Source: Pelistega europaea (GTDB lineage: Bacteria; Pseudomonadota; Gammaproteobacteria; Burkholderiales; Burkholderiaceae_B). From it: a DNA stretch of 64,000 bases. The stretch spans positions 124,001-188,000 of the forward strand of contig NZ_JABGBO010000002.1 of NCBI RefSeq assembly GCF_013133775.1, given 5' to 3'. A program made the translations under genes and the position numbers. Below are positions 18,431 to 28,007 of this stretch, in pieces (positions within the stretch are counted from its first letter, which is position 1; each line of letters starts with the position of its first letter). The notes below the pieces were generated by a model. That model saw only the letters and a program-made list of their open reading frames with translations, was not told where the DNA came from and searched no databases.

Positions 18431-20800
18431 TTAGTCCTCAGCCAGTCTTTGCCATGTATCCACCACAGTATCTGGGTTCAATGACATAGACTTAATGCCT
18501 TTTTCCATGAGCCATTGTGCCAAGTCTGCATGATCAGAGGGGCCTTGGCCACAAATACCCACGTATTTACCTGCTTTTAAGCAAGCTGCAATCGCACGCT
18601 CAAGCATAAACAATACCGCAGGATCACGTTCATCAAAGTCAGCTGCCAATAACTCCATACCAGAGTCACGGTCAAGACCAAGACTAAGCTGAGTCATATC
18701 GTTGGAACCGATAGAGAAACCATCGAAGTATTCAAGGAATTGATCCGCTAAAATAGCATTACTTGGCACCTCACACATCATAATGAGGCGTAAGCCATTC
18801 TCACCACGTTTAAGACCATTTTCAGCTAACAAACTAACAACTCGGTCAGCTTGACTTAAAGTACGCACAAATGGAATCATGATTTCAACGTTAGTCAGAC
18901 CCATTTCTTCACGTACAAAACGTAAAGCCTCGCATTCCATACGGAAGCATTCAGCAAAGTCTTCAGAAATATAGCGAGAAGCACCACGGAAACCTAACAT
19001 TGGGTTTTCCTCTTCGGGTTCATAACGAGAGCCACCCACCAATTTACGGTACTCGTTTGACTTGAAGTCAGACATACGTACGATAACTGGTTTTGGATAG
19101 AAAGCAGCAGCAATCGTTGCTACGCCTTCGGCTAATTTCTGGACAAAGAAAGCACGAGGGCTTGCATAACCACGAGCGGCTGATTCAACTGCTTTTTTCA
19201 AATCACTCGCTACGTTTGGATAGTCAAGAACAGCTTTAGGGTGAACATTAATGTTGTTATTAATGATGAACTCTAAACGAGCCAAACCCACACCCGCATT
19301 CGGAATTTGAGCGAAATCAAACGCCAACTGAGGGTTACCTACGTTCATCATAATCTTGACTGGAATCTCTGGCATATCACCACGGCGTACTTCTTCTACT
19401 TCAGTTTCAAGGAAACCATCGTAGATGCGACCTTCATCACCCTCTGCACAAGAAACAGTGACCTCAGCATTTTCACGAAGCACCTCGGTACCGTCACCTG
19501 TACCGACAATAGCAGGAATACCTAATTCACGTGCAATAATCGCTGCGTGACAAGTACGACCGCCACGGTTAGTGACAATAGCAGCAGCACGCTTCATTAC
19601 AGGCTCCCAGTTAGGGTCTGTCATATCGGTCACGAGAATATCACCAGCCTGTACTTGATCCATATGGGCAATATCGTGAATAATGCGCACTTTACCTGCA
19701 CCAATTTTCTGACCAATCGCACGACCTGTAGTCAATACAGTACCTGTTGCTTTAAGTTTGTAACGCAACTGGACATCATGGCTAGCCTCTTGGGATTTAA
19801 CAGTCTCTGGGCGAGCTTGTAAGATGTACAATTTGCCATCAATACCATCACGTCCCCACTCAACATCCATTGGACGTTGGTAGTGTTTTTCAATAATGAC
19901 GGCATAACGAGCTAATTCAGTCACTTCTTCATCTGTCAATGAGTAACGATTACGCTCTGACACAGGTACATCAACAGTCTTAACCGCATTTTCACCTGGC
20001 TTACGGTCTTCGTTAAACTCCATCTTGATAAGCTTAGAACCAATACGACGGCTGATGATTGGGTATTTATTGTTAGCAAGGGCTGGCTTGAATACATAGA
20101 ATTCATCGGGATTTACCGCACCTTGTACAACAGTCTCACCTAAACCATAAGAAGAAGTGATAAACACAACATCAGGGAAGCCTGATTCTGTGTCAATAGT
20201 AAACATTACACCTGCACTACCTTTGTCTGAGCGAACCATGCGCTGTACACCGGCAGACAAAGCAACCTCAGCGTGAGCATAGCCCTTGTGAACACGATAA
20301 GAAATCGCACGGTCATTGTACAAAGACGCAAACACATGGCGAATCTTGTCTAGTACATCATCAATGCCAGCCACATTAAGGAATGTTTCTTGTTGTCCAG
20401 CAAAAGAAGCATCAGGTAAATCCTCCGCAGTAGCTGAAGAACGAACTGCAAAAGTACCTTTGCCATCTGCATCTAATTTAGCAAAAGCATCACGAATTTC
20501 TTTCTCAAATTGAGCAGAAAAAGGAGCTTCAACAATCCATTGACGAATCTCTTGACCTGCATTAGCCAACTCACGCACATCATCTGGATTAAGGGTGCTA
20601 AGACGATCAGCAATGCGTTGATCTAAACCAGAGTCTTTAAGGAAATCACGAAAGGCTTGAGCTGTAGTCGCGAAACCACCTGGCACACGCACACCAGCTC
20701 CTGCAAGCTGGCTAATCATTTCGCCCAAAGAAGCATTTTTACCGCCAACGATATCAACATCGCTCATGCGGAGGTTTTCAAAAGGAATTACATAAGACAT
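18431..20800 (-). CDS. ppsA: phosphoenolpyruvate synthase (pyruvate, water dikinase)
   Basis: PpsA makes phosphoenolpyruvate from pyruvate and ATP for gluconeogenesis. The 789-residue protein has the three usual parts: the N-terminal ATP-grasp domain ([40 protein letters not shown]), the swivelling phosphohistidine domain ([24 protein letters not shown], catalytic His after Thr-Cys, whose Thr is the target of the regulatory kinase) and the C-terminal PEP/pyruvate domain with [16 protein letters not shown] and [24 protein letters not shown]. The divergent neighbour is its regulator ppsR. A 15-base palindrome lies between the two. Confidence 0.97.
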   Translation of the reverse strand: MSYVIPFENLRMSDVDIVGGKNASLGEMISQLAGAGVRVPGGFATTAQAFRDFLKDSGLDQRIADRLSTLNPDDVRELANAGQEIRQWIVEAPFSAQFEKEIRDAFAKLDADGKGTFAVRSSATAEDLPDASFAGQQETFLNVAGIDDVLDKIRHVFASLYNDRAISYRVHKGYAHAEVALSAGVQRMVRSDKGSAGVMFTIDTESGFPDVVFITSSYGLGETVVQGAVNPDEFYVFKPALANNKYPIISRRIGSKLIKMEFNEDRKPGENAVKTVDVPVSERNRYSLTDEEVTELARYAVIIEKHYQRPMDVEWGRDGIDGKLYILQARPETVKSQEASHDVQLRYKLKATGTVLTTGRAIGQKIGAGKVRIIHDIAHMDQVQAGDILVTDMTDPNWEPVMKRAAAIVTNRGGRTCHAAIIARELGIPAIVGTGDGTEVLRENAEVTVSCAEGDEGRIYDGFLETEVEEVRRGDMPEIPVKIMMNVGNPQLAFDFAQIPNAGVGLARLEFIINNNINVHPKAVLDYPNVASDLKKAVESAARGYASPRAFFVQKLAEGVATIAAAFYPKPVIVRMSDFKSNEYRKLVGGSRYEPEEENPMLGFRGASRYISEDFAECFRMECEALRFVREEMGLTNVEIMIPFVRTLSQADRVVSLLAENGLKRGENGLRLIMMCEVPSNAILADQFLEYFDGFSIGSNDMTQLSLGLDRDSGMELLAADFDERDPAVLFMLERAIAACLKAGKYVGICGQGPSDHADLAQWLMEKGIKSMSLNPDTVVDTWQRLAED

Positions 20801-20895
20801 CTAGGTCTCCCAAGTAAAGAAAAAAGCATATTTATTCAAAAAACAACACTATTTTCTAAATAAATAGGCCTTCCTCTAAAAAAACTTTGAAATAT

Positions 20896-20910
20896 AGGTT
20901 ATTGTAACCT
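20896..20910. promoter_or_regulatory. palindromic operator candidate between ppsA and ppsR
   Basis: AGGTTA-TTG-TAACCT is a perfect six-base inverted repeat with three-base spacer, midway in the 150-base gap between the divergent genes ppsA and ppsR. It is placed where one regulator could control both. The factor is unknown. Confidence 0.4.
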
Positions 20911-20950
20911 CTTAGCGAAAATAATTGGGAATTTTTAAGGAAATTTTTTT

Positions 20951-21778
20951 ATGTCATTACCTCAAAAAACTGTTTTTGTGATTTCCGATGGAACTGGTAT
21001 TACTGCAGAGACATTCAGCCACTCAGTACTGAGTCAGTTTACTCATGCTTATTCATTTAAGCAAGTCCGAGAGCCGTTTGTAACAACAGTCTCCAAGATG
21101 AAAGAAATCATTGAAAGCATCAATGAAATTGCAGAAAAAGATAGTCCCCCTATTATTTTTAGCACAATTGTAGATCAAGAATTGGTTGAGCATCTACGCC
21201 ATTCCAAAGGCATTTTCCTAGATATTTTTGGTGCCTGTGTCAACACATTAGAGCTTAGCCTACAAATCCGCTCTAAACCTACTGTTGGTCGTTCTCACCT
21301 AGATGCTAGTTCAGAGTCCTATCATAAACGAATCGAAGCAATCAACTTCACTTTGGCACATGATGACGGTCAGTTTATTCAAGGATTGCAAGAAGCAGAT
21401 GTGATTCTTATTGGAGTTTCGCGTAGTGGCAAAACACCAACTAGTTTATATTTGGCAATGCAACATAGTCTTAAGGTAGCCAACTTCCCTCTTATCCCGG
21501 AAGACTTTGAACGGGGTCAATTACCTAAAACCATCAAACCGTTTAAACATAAACTATTTGGTTTATCTATTCAGCCAGAGCGTCTATCTGAAATTAGAAG
21601 TGAACGCCGCCCTAATAGCCAATACGCTTCTATTGAGCAATGCCGTCATGAAGTTGCTGAATCAGAACACCTAATGCGCATGCAAGGAATTACCTGGTTA
21701 TCGTCTACAACCAAATCTATTGAAGAGATTGCAACGACTGTACTGCAAATTCTTAAACTCAATACCAAAACTTATTGA
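20951..21778 (+). CDS. ppsR: PEP synthase regulatory protein (kinase/pyrophosphorylase)
   Basis: PSRP is a bifunctional serine/threonine kinase and phosphorylase (DUF299 family) that inactivates PpsA by ADP-dependent phosphorylation of a Thr near the catalytic His and reactivates it with phosphate. The 275-residue protein shows the family N-terminus KTVFVISDGTGITAETFSHSVLSQF, the P-loop-like VILIGVSRSGKTPTSLYLA at about residues 151-169, and IPEDFERGQLPKTI. It has AAGGA at good spacing and lies divergent to its target ppsA. Confidence 0.96.
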   Translation: MSLPQKTVFVISDGTGITAETFSHSVLSQFTHAYSFKQVREPFVTTVSKMKEIIESINEIAEKDSPPIIFSTIVDQELVEHLRHSKGIFLDIFGACVNTLELSLQIRSKPTVGRSHLDASSESYHKRIEAINFTLAHDDGQFIQGLQEADVILIGVSRSGKTPTSLYLAMQHSLKVANFPLIPEDFERGQLPKTIKPFKHKLFGLSIQPERLSEIRSERRPNSQYASIEQCRHEVAESEHLMRMQGITWLSSTTKSIEEIATTVLQILKLNTKTY

Positions 21779-21854
21779 GGTATCACATAGGGACATGGTT
21801 GATAAGTGTGCAAGCTGCTAATATTTAGTCGATAAAAGAGAAATCACTATATAG

Positions 21855-22628
21855 CTAACTCCCCTGCTGTCGCCATTGTTCGTACAAAACCAGACTACAA
21901 GCAATACCCACATTGAGCGACTCCACCTTATTGCTTTGGGGAATAAAAATCGTCTGGTGGGGGTAACGGAAGAAAATATCCGATACTCCCTGCCCTTCAT
22001 TTCCCATCACCCAGACTATATCTTTAGGTAATTGCGTTTGATAAAGGTTAGCCGCCTGATGGTCTAAATAAGTGATATAAACAGGTAGCTGGTTGTGCTG
22101 TAAGAATTCCTCTGTATCTACCTGTGTATAAATATCTAAGACAAAATGTGCACCTTGCCCACTTCGTAAGACCTTGGGTGACCAAGGGTTGACGCACCCT
22201 TTGCTCAGATACACTGATGAAATTCCTACTGCTGCACAGGTACGTAAAATCGTGCCTAAATTACCCGGATCCTGGATAGAATCTAAATACACTGTGTTGC
22301 AAGATGGCAAGGGTATCTGCACAGGCGAATCTACCTGAATCCAAAACATAATGGGTTGTGGACTCTCAACATGATTCAATGCTTTAAATAAAGTTGAGTT
22401 AAGCTGGATAAAAGCTATTCCATGTAAATCCTGCAACAATGCACGCCACGGATTATCCGTATAGTCAATCCCCTCCTGCAAAATAACAGCTTTAGGGGAT
22501 TGATGATAGGTTTTATACATTTGGCATAGATGATAGCCTTCAAGCAGTACATCTGTTTTGAATTTGCCTGCCGCAACCTTGGCTAATTGTTTATAAAGAG
22601 GGTTATTTTTAGATGTAATATACTGCAC
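21855..22628 (-). CDS. TrmH/SpoU family RNA 2'-O-methyltransferase
   Basis: The enzyme probably methylates a ribose in rRNA or tRNA with S-adenosylmethionine. The knotted SPOUT domain motifs are clear: VYLDSIQDPGNLGTILRTCAAVGI (motif 1), VWVMGNEGQGVSD (motif 2) and IPQSNKVESLNVGIACSLVLYEQWRQ (motif 3). The N-terminal ITSKNNPLYKQLAKVAAGKFKTDVLLEG is the RNA-binding domain start of RlmB/TsnR-like proteins. I choose GTG 22628, with AGGGA in front, giving 257 residues; an upstream ATG at 22739 would add 37 residues (hydrophobic and Cys-rich) that do not look like the family. Confidence 0.85.
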   Translation of the reverse strand: MQYITSKNNPLYKQLAKVAAGKFKTDVLLEGYHLCQMYKTYHQSPKAVILQEGIDYTDNPWRALLQDLHGIAFIQLNSTLFKALNHVESPQPIMFWIQVDSPVQIPLPSCNTVYLDSIQDPGNLGTILRTCAAVGISSVYLSKGCVNPWSPKVLRSGQGAHFVLDIYTQVDTEEFLQHNQLPVYITYLDHQAANLYQTQLPKDIVWVMGNEGQGVSDIFFRYPHQTIFIPQSNKVESLNVGIACSLVLYEQWRQQGS

Positions 22629-22799
22629 AATGAGTTCCCTGGCATAACAACGTTGAATGGTACTGTAGCATGACAATACCAAATACCACCTACATGTCAC
22701 AATGCTGAATCTTGGTAAAACCACAAGATAATTAAACAATGTAACGTATCTATTGTAAAGGAAAAGTCGCTATTTCGTTAACCATTCAACGTATGTCTT

Positions 22800-22826
22800 A
22801 CGAGTCTTCAAAACATTTGAAGACTC
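22800..22826. other. perfect 11-bp stem-loop downstream of autotransporter 2
   Basis: GAGTCTTCAAA and TTTGAAGACTC are perfectly inverted around a three-base loop, 20-odd bases after the stop of the autotransporter. There is no T-run on the minus strand, so it is a terminator only if Rho or a long stem suffices. It may act as a mRNA 3' end. Confidence 0.55.
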
Positions 22827-22847
22827 ATACACAGCTCCCTCATTGTC

Positions 22848-25800
22848 TTAATTCCACTTCCAAGAAACTCCTAAACGGAAGTTATACCCTTTGCGATGGG
22901 CACCAAACTCAGTCTCTCCATCTAAGAACACATAACTATTCTTACTCGGCATAATACTCACACCAACACCAACGGCTCCCCAAGTTCCTTTGACATTACG
23001 TCTATCATGCCATGTACCCGTGCGATCACGTGCATCAATGGATTGCTTACCCATAAATTCTCGTAAGACACTTGCACGAGCATAAATCTTCGACTGGTTA
23101 TCTTTATCTAAGACTTTGACTAGGTCCGTACCAATACGACCAATTAAACTATGTCCATGTCCTAATTTCACATGTACATTATTACTTGTTGTATAACTCT
23201 GACCTCCTAAATGTGTATATTGCAACTGCACTTGTGGTGTCACATACCAGTCTTTGTTTTTATTTAAAAACATTCTATAACCATGCTCTGTACTAACCGT
23301 AAAGAAATATTGACGATAGTCTCCCTTGCCCCATAGCTGACCATTACTACGATAACTGCTGTATTCACTCTTTAGTATACCTACACGTAATACATTATCG
23401 TTATAGTACGCATCTTGGTTATAGTCATTAAAATGGTTAGTATTGTAAATGCTCACCATATGCTTGCGTAAATGGCCATAGGACTTTAAGTCATCCATCT
23501 CACCACCTACTGTGCCATATGTGTAAGACACCCCCCATTTACGTTTTTTATCAGCCTGATTTTGCGTAAAGAAATCAACACCGATTTCGTATTCATTACC
23601 TTTTAACGAAAAATCACTACCATCACGTAAACCAAAGCGTGTAGCACGCAACCATAGTCCTTTCTGCTCTGCTGGGTTAGCATAAGCACGCAACCCTTCA
23701 CGCTTGGCATATGTATCTAGCTGCGAGACATAACGAAGGGATAAATCTGGAATCTGCATCACAGCAACTTGAGCAGAATGATTAGGTGCTACAGGATTAC
23801 TCGGCGTATCTGGCACTTCTGGTGTATCTGGCACATCCGGTGTATCTGGCACATCCGGTGTATCTGGCACTTCTGGCGTATCTGGATTGCTCGGATTTGG
23901 CGTAGAAGCTTCTTTTACTAGGTACACATTTTGAGAGCTGTCTCCCTCATAATTGGTGAGCGTATAATCATCTCCTGCTTTATTTTCATCAAACCTATCG
24001 CCATTGATACGAGTGTTTAAGTTCGTATCCTGCTCACTCTCCTCACTACGGTCCACATACTGTACCCGCAAGTTTTGTGTAAATAGCCCAGCATCCGAAC
24101 TATAAATCTTACCATTTCTAAACTCATTCAATGATTGTTTTATGGTAGCAAAACGTACCCGTTCACCAACACTCATACTTGCAGCCAAATCATCAAAATT
24201 TTTGATAACCAATGTCTGCTCATCGCTTGTCCCCTGTTTGATATAAATCATATCGCTATGGCTATAATCATCTTTATTCAAACTAACCATAAACTGGTGT
24301 GAGCCATTTAAGGTACCAATATGAAGTGCCCGTCCAAACTCTGGTTGTGCTGTACTACCCAATACTGGAGCTCTAACATCAACAATACCACCAGCACCTC
24401 CTAAGGTACTAACCCAACTTTGTCCTGTGACATTCCAACGAGCTTGATTGGCCAGTGCAATATTCACAGTACCTGCTTGTACATCACTAGGCAAGGATTC
24501 ATGTGCTAATGATGTACCAAATAAGCTCTTGTGCGCTGTCTCTGTTGCCGCACTAAAATCATCTACACGACCTGTTTTAACACTACCAGAAGTAAACTGC
24601 TCTTCAATCACCCCACCATTTAAAGCAATACTATCACCCTCATGCTGTAATGTACTACCTGTAGAGTGCACATCAATCTTACTATTATCCCCCATCGCTA
24701 ATAAATGACCATTTATAGTGCTAGTACCCTTGTAATGCAAGTTAACCGTACCTGTGTTATTTGCTTTAGCCACAACAGGTGCCGTAATTGATAAAGGTCC
24801 TTCTATCGTCACATTAGCACCCGTCTCACTAATCACCGCATTTTCATTAGCTTCAATCTGGTTAAGTTCACCAGCAGTGAGAAGCACTTTAGCCGATTTA
24901 GTGGCATTAATACCTGTATTTAGTCCACGTAAAATATTTTGTTTGTCAGCTGTTAGACGCACATTATTTAGCTCATTGCCTTTGGTGACTGCCCCAGTGA
25001 CATTGATAATATTTTGTTTTGCTGCAGTAGGTGCATAAGCCTCTAAAATATTATTTTGACCTTCTGCAACAAAGACAGCTCCAATATTTAATCCTGAAGA
25101 AATCACTGCTACATCAGCCAGTGCATATGATAGTGCTGTGCTAAGATTATCTCCAATACTAAGATGATTAGTTCCCTGTGGAGCTTTTAATATAGCGGTT
25201 GCCCCATGCAAATCTGCCGCGTAAATACTTCCATTTTCAAGGGCAACATTATTCACCCATATTGAATTATCACCTTCGGTAGCCTCAAGGTAAAATTCCC
25301 TCTCATTGAATAATCGCAAATTACTCTTGGTTTGCATAGCAAACAAACCTGCTACACGATCTGCTTTCGGTGCATCCACATGCAATTCATTTTGACGTGC
25401 GACCAATGTGGCAGTCGACAGAGCTCCCCCTGTTACAGGATAAAATTCGATAGCTGCCACCGCTGGGCGTAGCTGTCCGGATTTTATCTCTCCTTCATCA
25501 ATTCCTTGAAGTTCATTATGGTTAATCCATAAACGGTTAGTCCCCTGACGAGCAGATAACTCAATCTTGGCATTATCGTCTCCTCTAATGACTCGAATAA
25601 ATTGACCAGCTTGCCAGCTGTTAGCGCTTAATTGATTATCCCCAACGAGTGCAGTTATGCGCACACTAGGATAGTCTTTTGGCGACAGCATAGCATAGAT
25701 AACATCTCTATTTTTTAAATTACCTTCAAGTGATAGTATGTTATTGTTAGCAGTCAAAACAACTTGCGCGTCAGAAGCCCCTGTAGTCGTACTACTGACC

Positions 25801-26945
25801 CAGCCTGAACTAATCACAGACATATCTGTCCCGTTTGCTCCTTCATGATGGATGCGAATATCACCATTTGCTGCTGTTAATTGTATTTTTGCGCTATTAA
25901 CTGCACGAATGCTAGCTCCACGAGTATCGACATTTGCTTCCGTATTAATGACGATATCTTTAGCAGATAATATTGCAGACGTATTTTCCCCTGATAGGCT
26001 AATACCTGCATCTTGGCCCTTCTTGTTAGTAATACTTAACGTCTCTTGGGCTGTTAACTGAACCTTGCTGCCACCTACTGCAAAGATATTCTGTCCATTT
26101 TGTTCACTTTTCAAGGTAATATTTCTGCCCTTGAGGATAACATTACCTCCTGCTGTACTTGCAATATTAGTGATTGTTTTTATTTTTTTTGCACCAGTAG
26201 CATCTGCATCAACGTTAAGCAGTATATCTTCAGTAAACTCATCATCTACCGTGACATCACCTAACGTTACAGTACCTCCATGCGTAACAATGTTTCCTGC
26301 ATAGCCATCTAATGGATTAGTTTCTTTCTTTAATACATTACTCAACTTAATAGCTTCTCCAGCATTAAGGCTAACAGTTTGATTGGCACCTATATTGATA
26401 TTAGCTATATCGATATGAGGATAACCAGTAAGCCCGTCCGTACCTTTATAATCCTCACTGTTAAGCAACATATCAATACGCTTGGCTGCAGATATAGTCG
26501 CATTAATAGCAGGAGGATCATAAGTTGTTACTCCCCTAAGAGCAAGGTTATTAACCCCATTCCTCAATAAAACAGAACCTTTTTCTGCTGTCAGTGTAAT
26601 ACTCCCTAAATCATCCACTATACCGTTACGACTACCGTCCGTATATCCTACCCCATAGTTACCATAAATAGACAATGCCGCTGAACCTTGTTGGTCCTCC
26701 CCTGCAGCAGTCAAAGCAAGTGAACTAATGTACTTATCCTCTACTTTACGCCAATCAATAGCAGTTTGTTTCCAATCATTATCTGTCTTTATTGGATTAA
26801 TGGCCCAACTTTCTGCTGTTTGAGTAATAGAACCAGAATACTCTGGAGGAGCAAAACCATTCTCCACCTCGTCGGCCAGTGCGATTGCACATGTTGCTTG
26901 TAAAGCAAGCACCAATATTGTTTTTGAAAATTTTCGCTGTACCAT
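22848..26945 (-). CDS. autotransporter adhesin, pertactin-type (paralogue 2)
   Basis: A 1365-residue type Va autotransporter. The signal peptide is normal: MVQRKFSKTILVLALQATCAIALA. A long beta-helix-type passenger follows, with repeated pieces such as ENTSAILSAKDIVI and NNILSLEGN, then the pertactin-like end (ARWNVTGQSWVSTLGGAGGIVDVRA, FMVSLNKDDYSHSDMIYIKQGTSDEQTLVIKN). A linker of hexapeptide repeats (DTPEVP/DTPDVP, nt 23803-23885, residues about 1020-1047) precedes the 12-strand barrel of about 290 residues, which ends LGVSWKWN. The last 550 residues are close to those of paralogue 1 at 13808-17416 while the passengers differ. Ligand or host target is unknown. Confidence 0.92.
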   Translation of the reverse strand: MVQRKFSKTILVLALQATCAIALADEVENGFAPPEYSGSITQTAESWAINPIKTDNDWKQTAIDWRKVEDKYISSLALTAAGEDQQGSAALSIYGNYGVGYTDGSRNGIVDDLGSITLTAEKGSVLLRNGVNNLALRGVTTYDPPAINATISAAKRIDMLLNSEDYKGTDGLTGYPHIDIANINIGANQTVSLNAGEAIKLSNVLKKETNPLDGYAGNIVTHGGTVTLGDVTVDDEFTEDILLNVDADATGAKKIKTITNIASTAGGNVILKGRNITLKSEQNGQNIFAVGGSKVQLTAQETLSITNKKGQDAGISLSGENTSAILSAKDIVINTEANVDTRGASIRAVNSAKIQLTAANGDIRIHHEGANGTDMSVISSGWVSSTTTGASDAQVVLTANNNILSLEGNLKNRDVIYAMLSPKDYPSVRITALVGDNQLSANSWQAGQFIRVIRGDDNAKIELSARQGTNRLWINHNELQGIDEGEIKSGQLRPAVAAIEFYPVTGGALSTATLVARQNELHVDAPKADRVAGLFAMQTKSNLRLFNEREFYLEATEGDNSIWVNNVALENGSIYAADLHGATAILKAPQGTNHLSIGDNLSTALSYALADVAVISSGLNIGAVFVAEGQNNILEAYAPTAAKQNIINVTGAVTKGNELNNVRLTADKQNILRGLNTGINATKSAKVLLTAGELNQIEANENAVISETGANVTIEGPLSITAPVVAKANNTGTVNLHYKGTSTINGHLLAMGDNSKIDVHSTGSTLQHEGDSIALNGGVIEEQFTSGSVKTGRVDDFSAATETAHKSLFGTSLAHESLPSDVQAGTVNIALANQARWNVTGQSWVSTLGGAGGIVDVRAPVLGSTAQPEFGRALHIGTLNGSHQFMVSLNKDDYSHSDMIYIKQGTSDEQTLVIKNFDDLAASMSVGERVRFATIKQSLNEFRNGKIYSSDAGLFTQNLRVQYVDRSEESEQDTNLNTRINGDRFDENKAGDDYTLTNYEGDSSQNVYLVKEASTPNPSNPDTPEVPDTPDVPDTPDVPDTPEVPDTPSNPVAPNHSAQVAVMQIPDLSLRYVSQLDTYAKREGLRAYANPAEQKGLWLRATRFGLRDGSDFSLKGNEYEIGVDFFTQNQADKKRKWGVSYTYGTVGGEMDDLKSYGHLRKHMVSIYNTNHFNDYNQDAYYNDNVLRVGILKSEYSSYRSNGQLWGKGDYRQYFFTVSTEHGYRMFLNKNKDWYVTPQVQLQYTHLGGQSYTTSNNVHVKLGHGHSLIGRIGTDLVKVLDKDNQSKIYARASVLREFMGKQSIDARDRTGTWHDRRNVKGTWGAVGVGVSIMPSKNSYVFLDGETEFGAHRKGYNFRLGVSWKWN
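23803..23885 (-). repeat. 18-bp tandem repeat coding a Pro-rich linker
   Basis: Four and a half copies of an 18-base unit, each coding DTP(E/D)VP, lie between passenger and barrel of autotransporter 2. Copies are nearly identical, a sign of recent expansion. Length changes would remain in frame (18 = 6 codons). Confidence 0.85.
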
Positions 26946-27003
26946 CTTATTTCTCCCTTATTTTTGACGTTACAAAACAATTTACCTCCTTACTTTTTAC
27001 AAT

Positions 27004-27015
27004 AAAAAAAAAAAA
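27004..27015. repeat. 12-base A/T homopolymer upstream of autotransporter 2
   Basis: About twelve A (plus strand) lie 59-70 bases upstream of the autotransporter ATG on the minus strand, within its presumed promoter region. Long homopolymers at this position can alter promoter spacing by slippage. No clear -35/-10 pair is identified. Confidence 0.7.
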
Positions 27016-27169
27016 TAAACCTTTGTTACGAAAACAATGGGTTATTTTGGATAAATTGTTGCTTTTTGGGAGATTATCTAAAACAGCAGGGCTATTTTCA
27101 TAATGAAATAATGCTAGAATAGCTATATCGCATCCTAACTATGAAACTTTAAAACATCCCGAGGAGTCA

Positions 27170-27706
27170 ATGATGAAAATAATAAGTCAGTTGTGTTGTG
27201 CTTTAAGTCTGTTTGCTGCCGTACAGCAAGCAGCGTTAGCAGATAGTGTTTACTCTGGCAGACTTAGCCTAGATGAAAAAGCTGTTGAAAGCATTACAGA
27301 GGCAGTATATGGAACTGCACAAAATCTCGGTAATACTATCACTGCTCCTACCCCTTCTATGTCTTCTTATGAAGCTGCGGCACGGAGTGGGAATTCCCAT
27401 GCTCAAGCAATGTTAGGAGGTTTATATTATTTAGGAGATGGCACCACTCATCCCAACTATCATCTTGCCAAGCAATGGTGGGATAAGGCAGCCAAACACA
27501 ATAGTCCAATTGCACAGCTCGGATTAGGTGTTTTATACCAACTTGGTCACGGAGTCACACAGAGTAATAAAACAGCTCTCAAATGGTATGGCAAAGCATG
27601 CAATAACGGTGAGCAAAATGCCTGCGACCGTTTTTATGATTTAAAGTCATATGAAGAGAACAACAATATTTACATTATTCCCATCCATAGAACCTATATT
27701 TATTAA
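27170..27706 (+). CDS. small secreted Sel1-repeat protein
   Basis: The protein is 178 residues (ATGATG, second ATG possible) with GAGGAG upstream. It has a signal peptide (MKIISQLCCALSLFAAVQQAALA) and two to three Sel1-like repeats: EAAARSGNSHAQAMLGGLYYLGDGTTHPNYHLAKQWWDKAAK, then HNSPIAQLGLGVLYQLGHGVTQSNKTALKWYGKACNNGEQNACDRFYD. Sel1 repeats form alpha-solenoids that bind other proteins. The tail is unusual, ENNNIYIIPIHRTYIY, aromatic and hydrophobic. It is divergent to the autotransporter at 22848-26945. The function is unknown. Confidence 0.82.
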   Translation: MMKIISQLCCALSLFAAVQQAALADSVYSGRLSLDEKAVESITEAVYGTAQNLGNTITAPTPSMSSYEAAARSGNSHAQAMLGGLYYLGDGTTHPNYHLAKQWWDKAAKHNSPIAQLGLGVLYQLGHGVTQSNKTALKWYGKACNNGEQNACDRFYDLKSYEENNNIYIIPIHRTYIY

Positions 27707-28007
27707 GTAATTTTCTTAGCGCATAATTAACGATAGGTTAGCAATGTTTCAACAAAGTCTTACTGTTGAGGGCTAGTCTATCGCCTATGCCGTGTTCTTG
27801 CACTTAAGGACGGGTAAAAACAAGTTTCATCATTGGGTACCCTCCGTATTACATAAACCATCCTTGCTTCGTCACATAATCCCCTGCTCTTTATAGTTAA
27901 AAAAATACGCCTAATAGAGCGAACTATTGAAGGCGTATTAGAAGGGGAAAATTTTTACCACTCTACTTTAATGTAGCAAAAAAATCTTTTGATAATAATG
28001 TCCCACC
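27707..28007. other. intergenic region with no gene, holding a terminator
   Basis: This 301-base stretch between the Sel1 protein and the desaturase gene, which converge, has no open frame of note. A strong stem-loop at 27900-27940 ends the desaturase transcript. The left half shows no structure I can identify. Confidence 0.6.
27897..27940 (-). terminator. rho-independent terminator of the desaturase gene
   Basis: On the minus strand the arm AATACGCCT and its mate AGGCGTATT, extended by AATAG/CTATT, form a long stem with a GA bulge, followed by seven T. It lies about 67 bases after the desaturase stop. Confidence 0.88.

Noticed and set aside
22629-22739. Upstream ATG at 22739 for the SpoU-type methyltransferase
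   Set aside because: The added residues are hydrophobic and Cys-rich and do not match the family; GTG 22628 has a good ribosome site.
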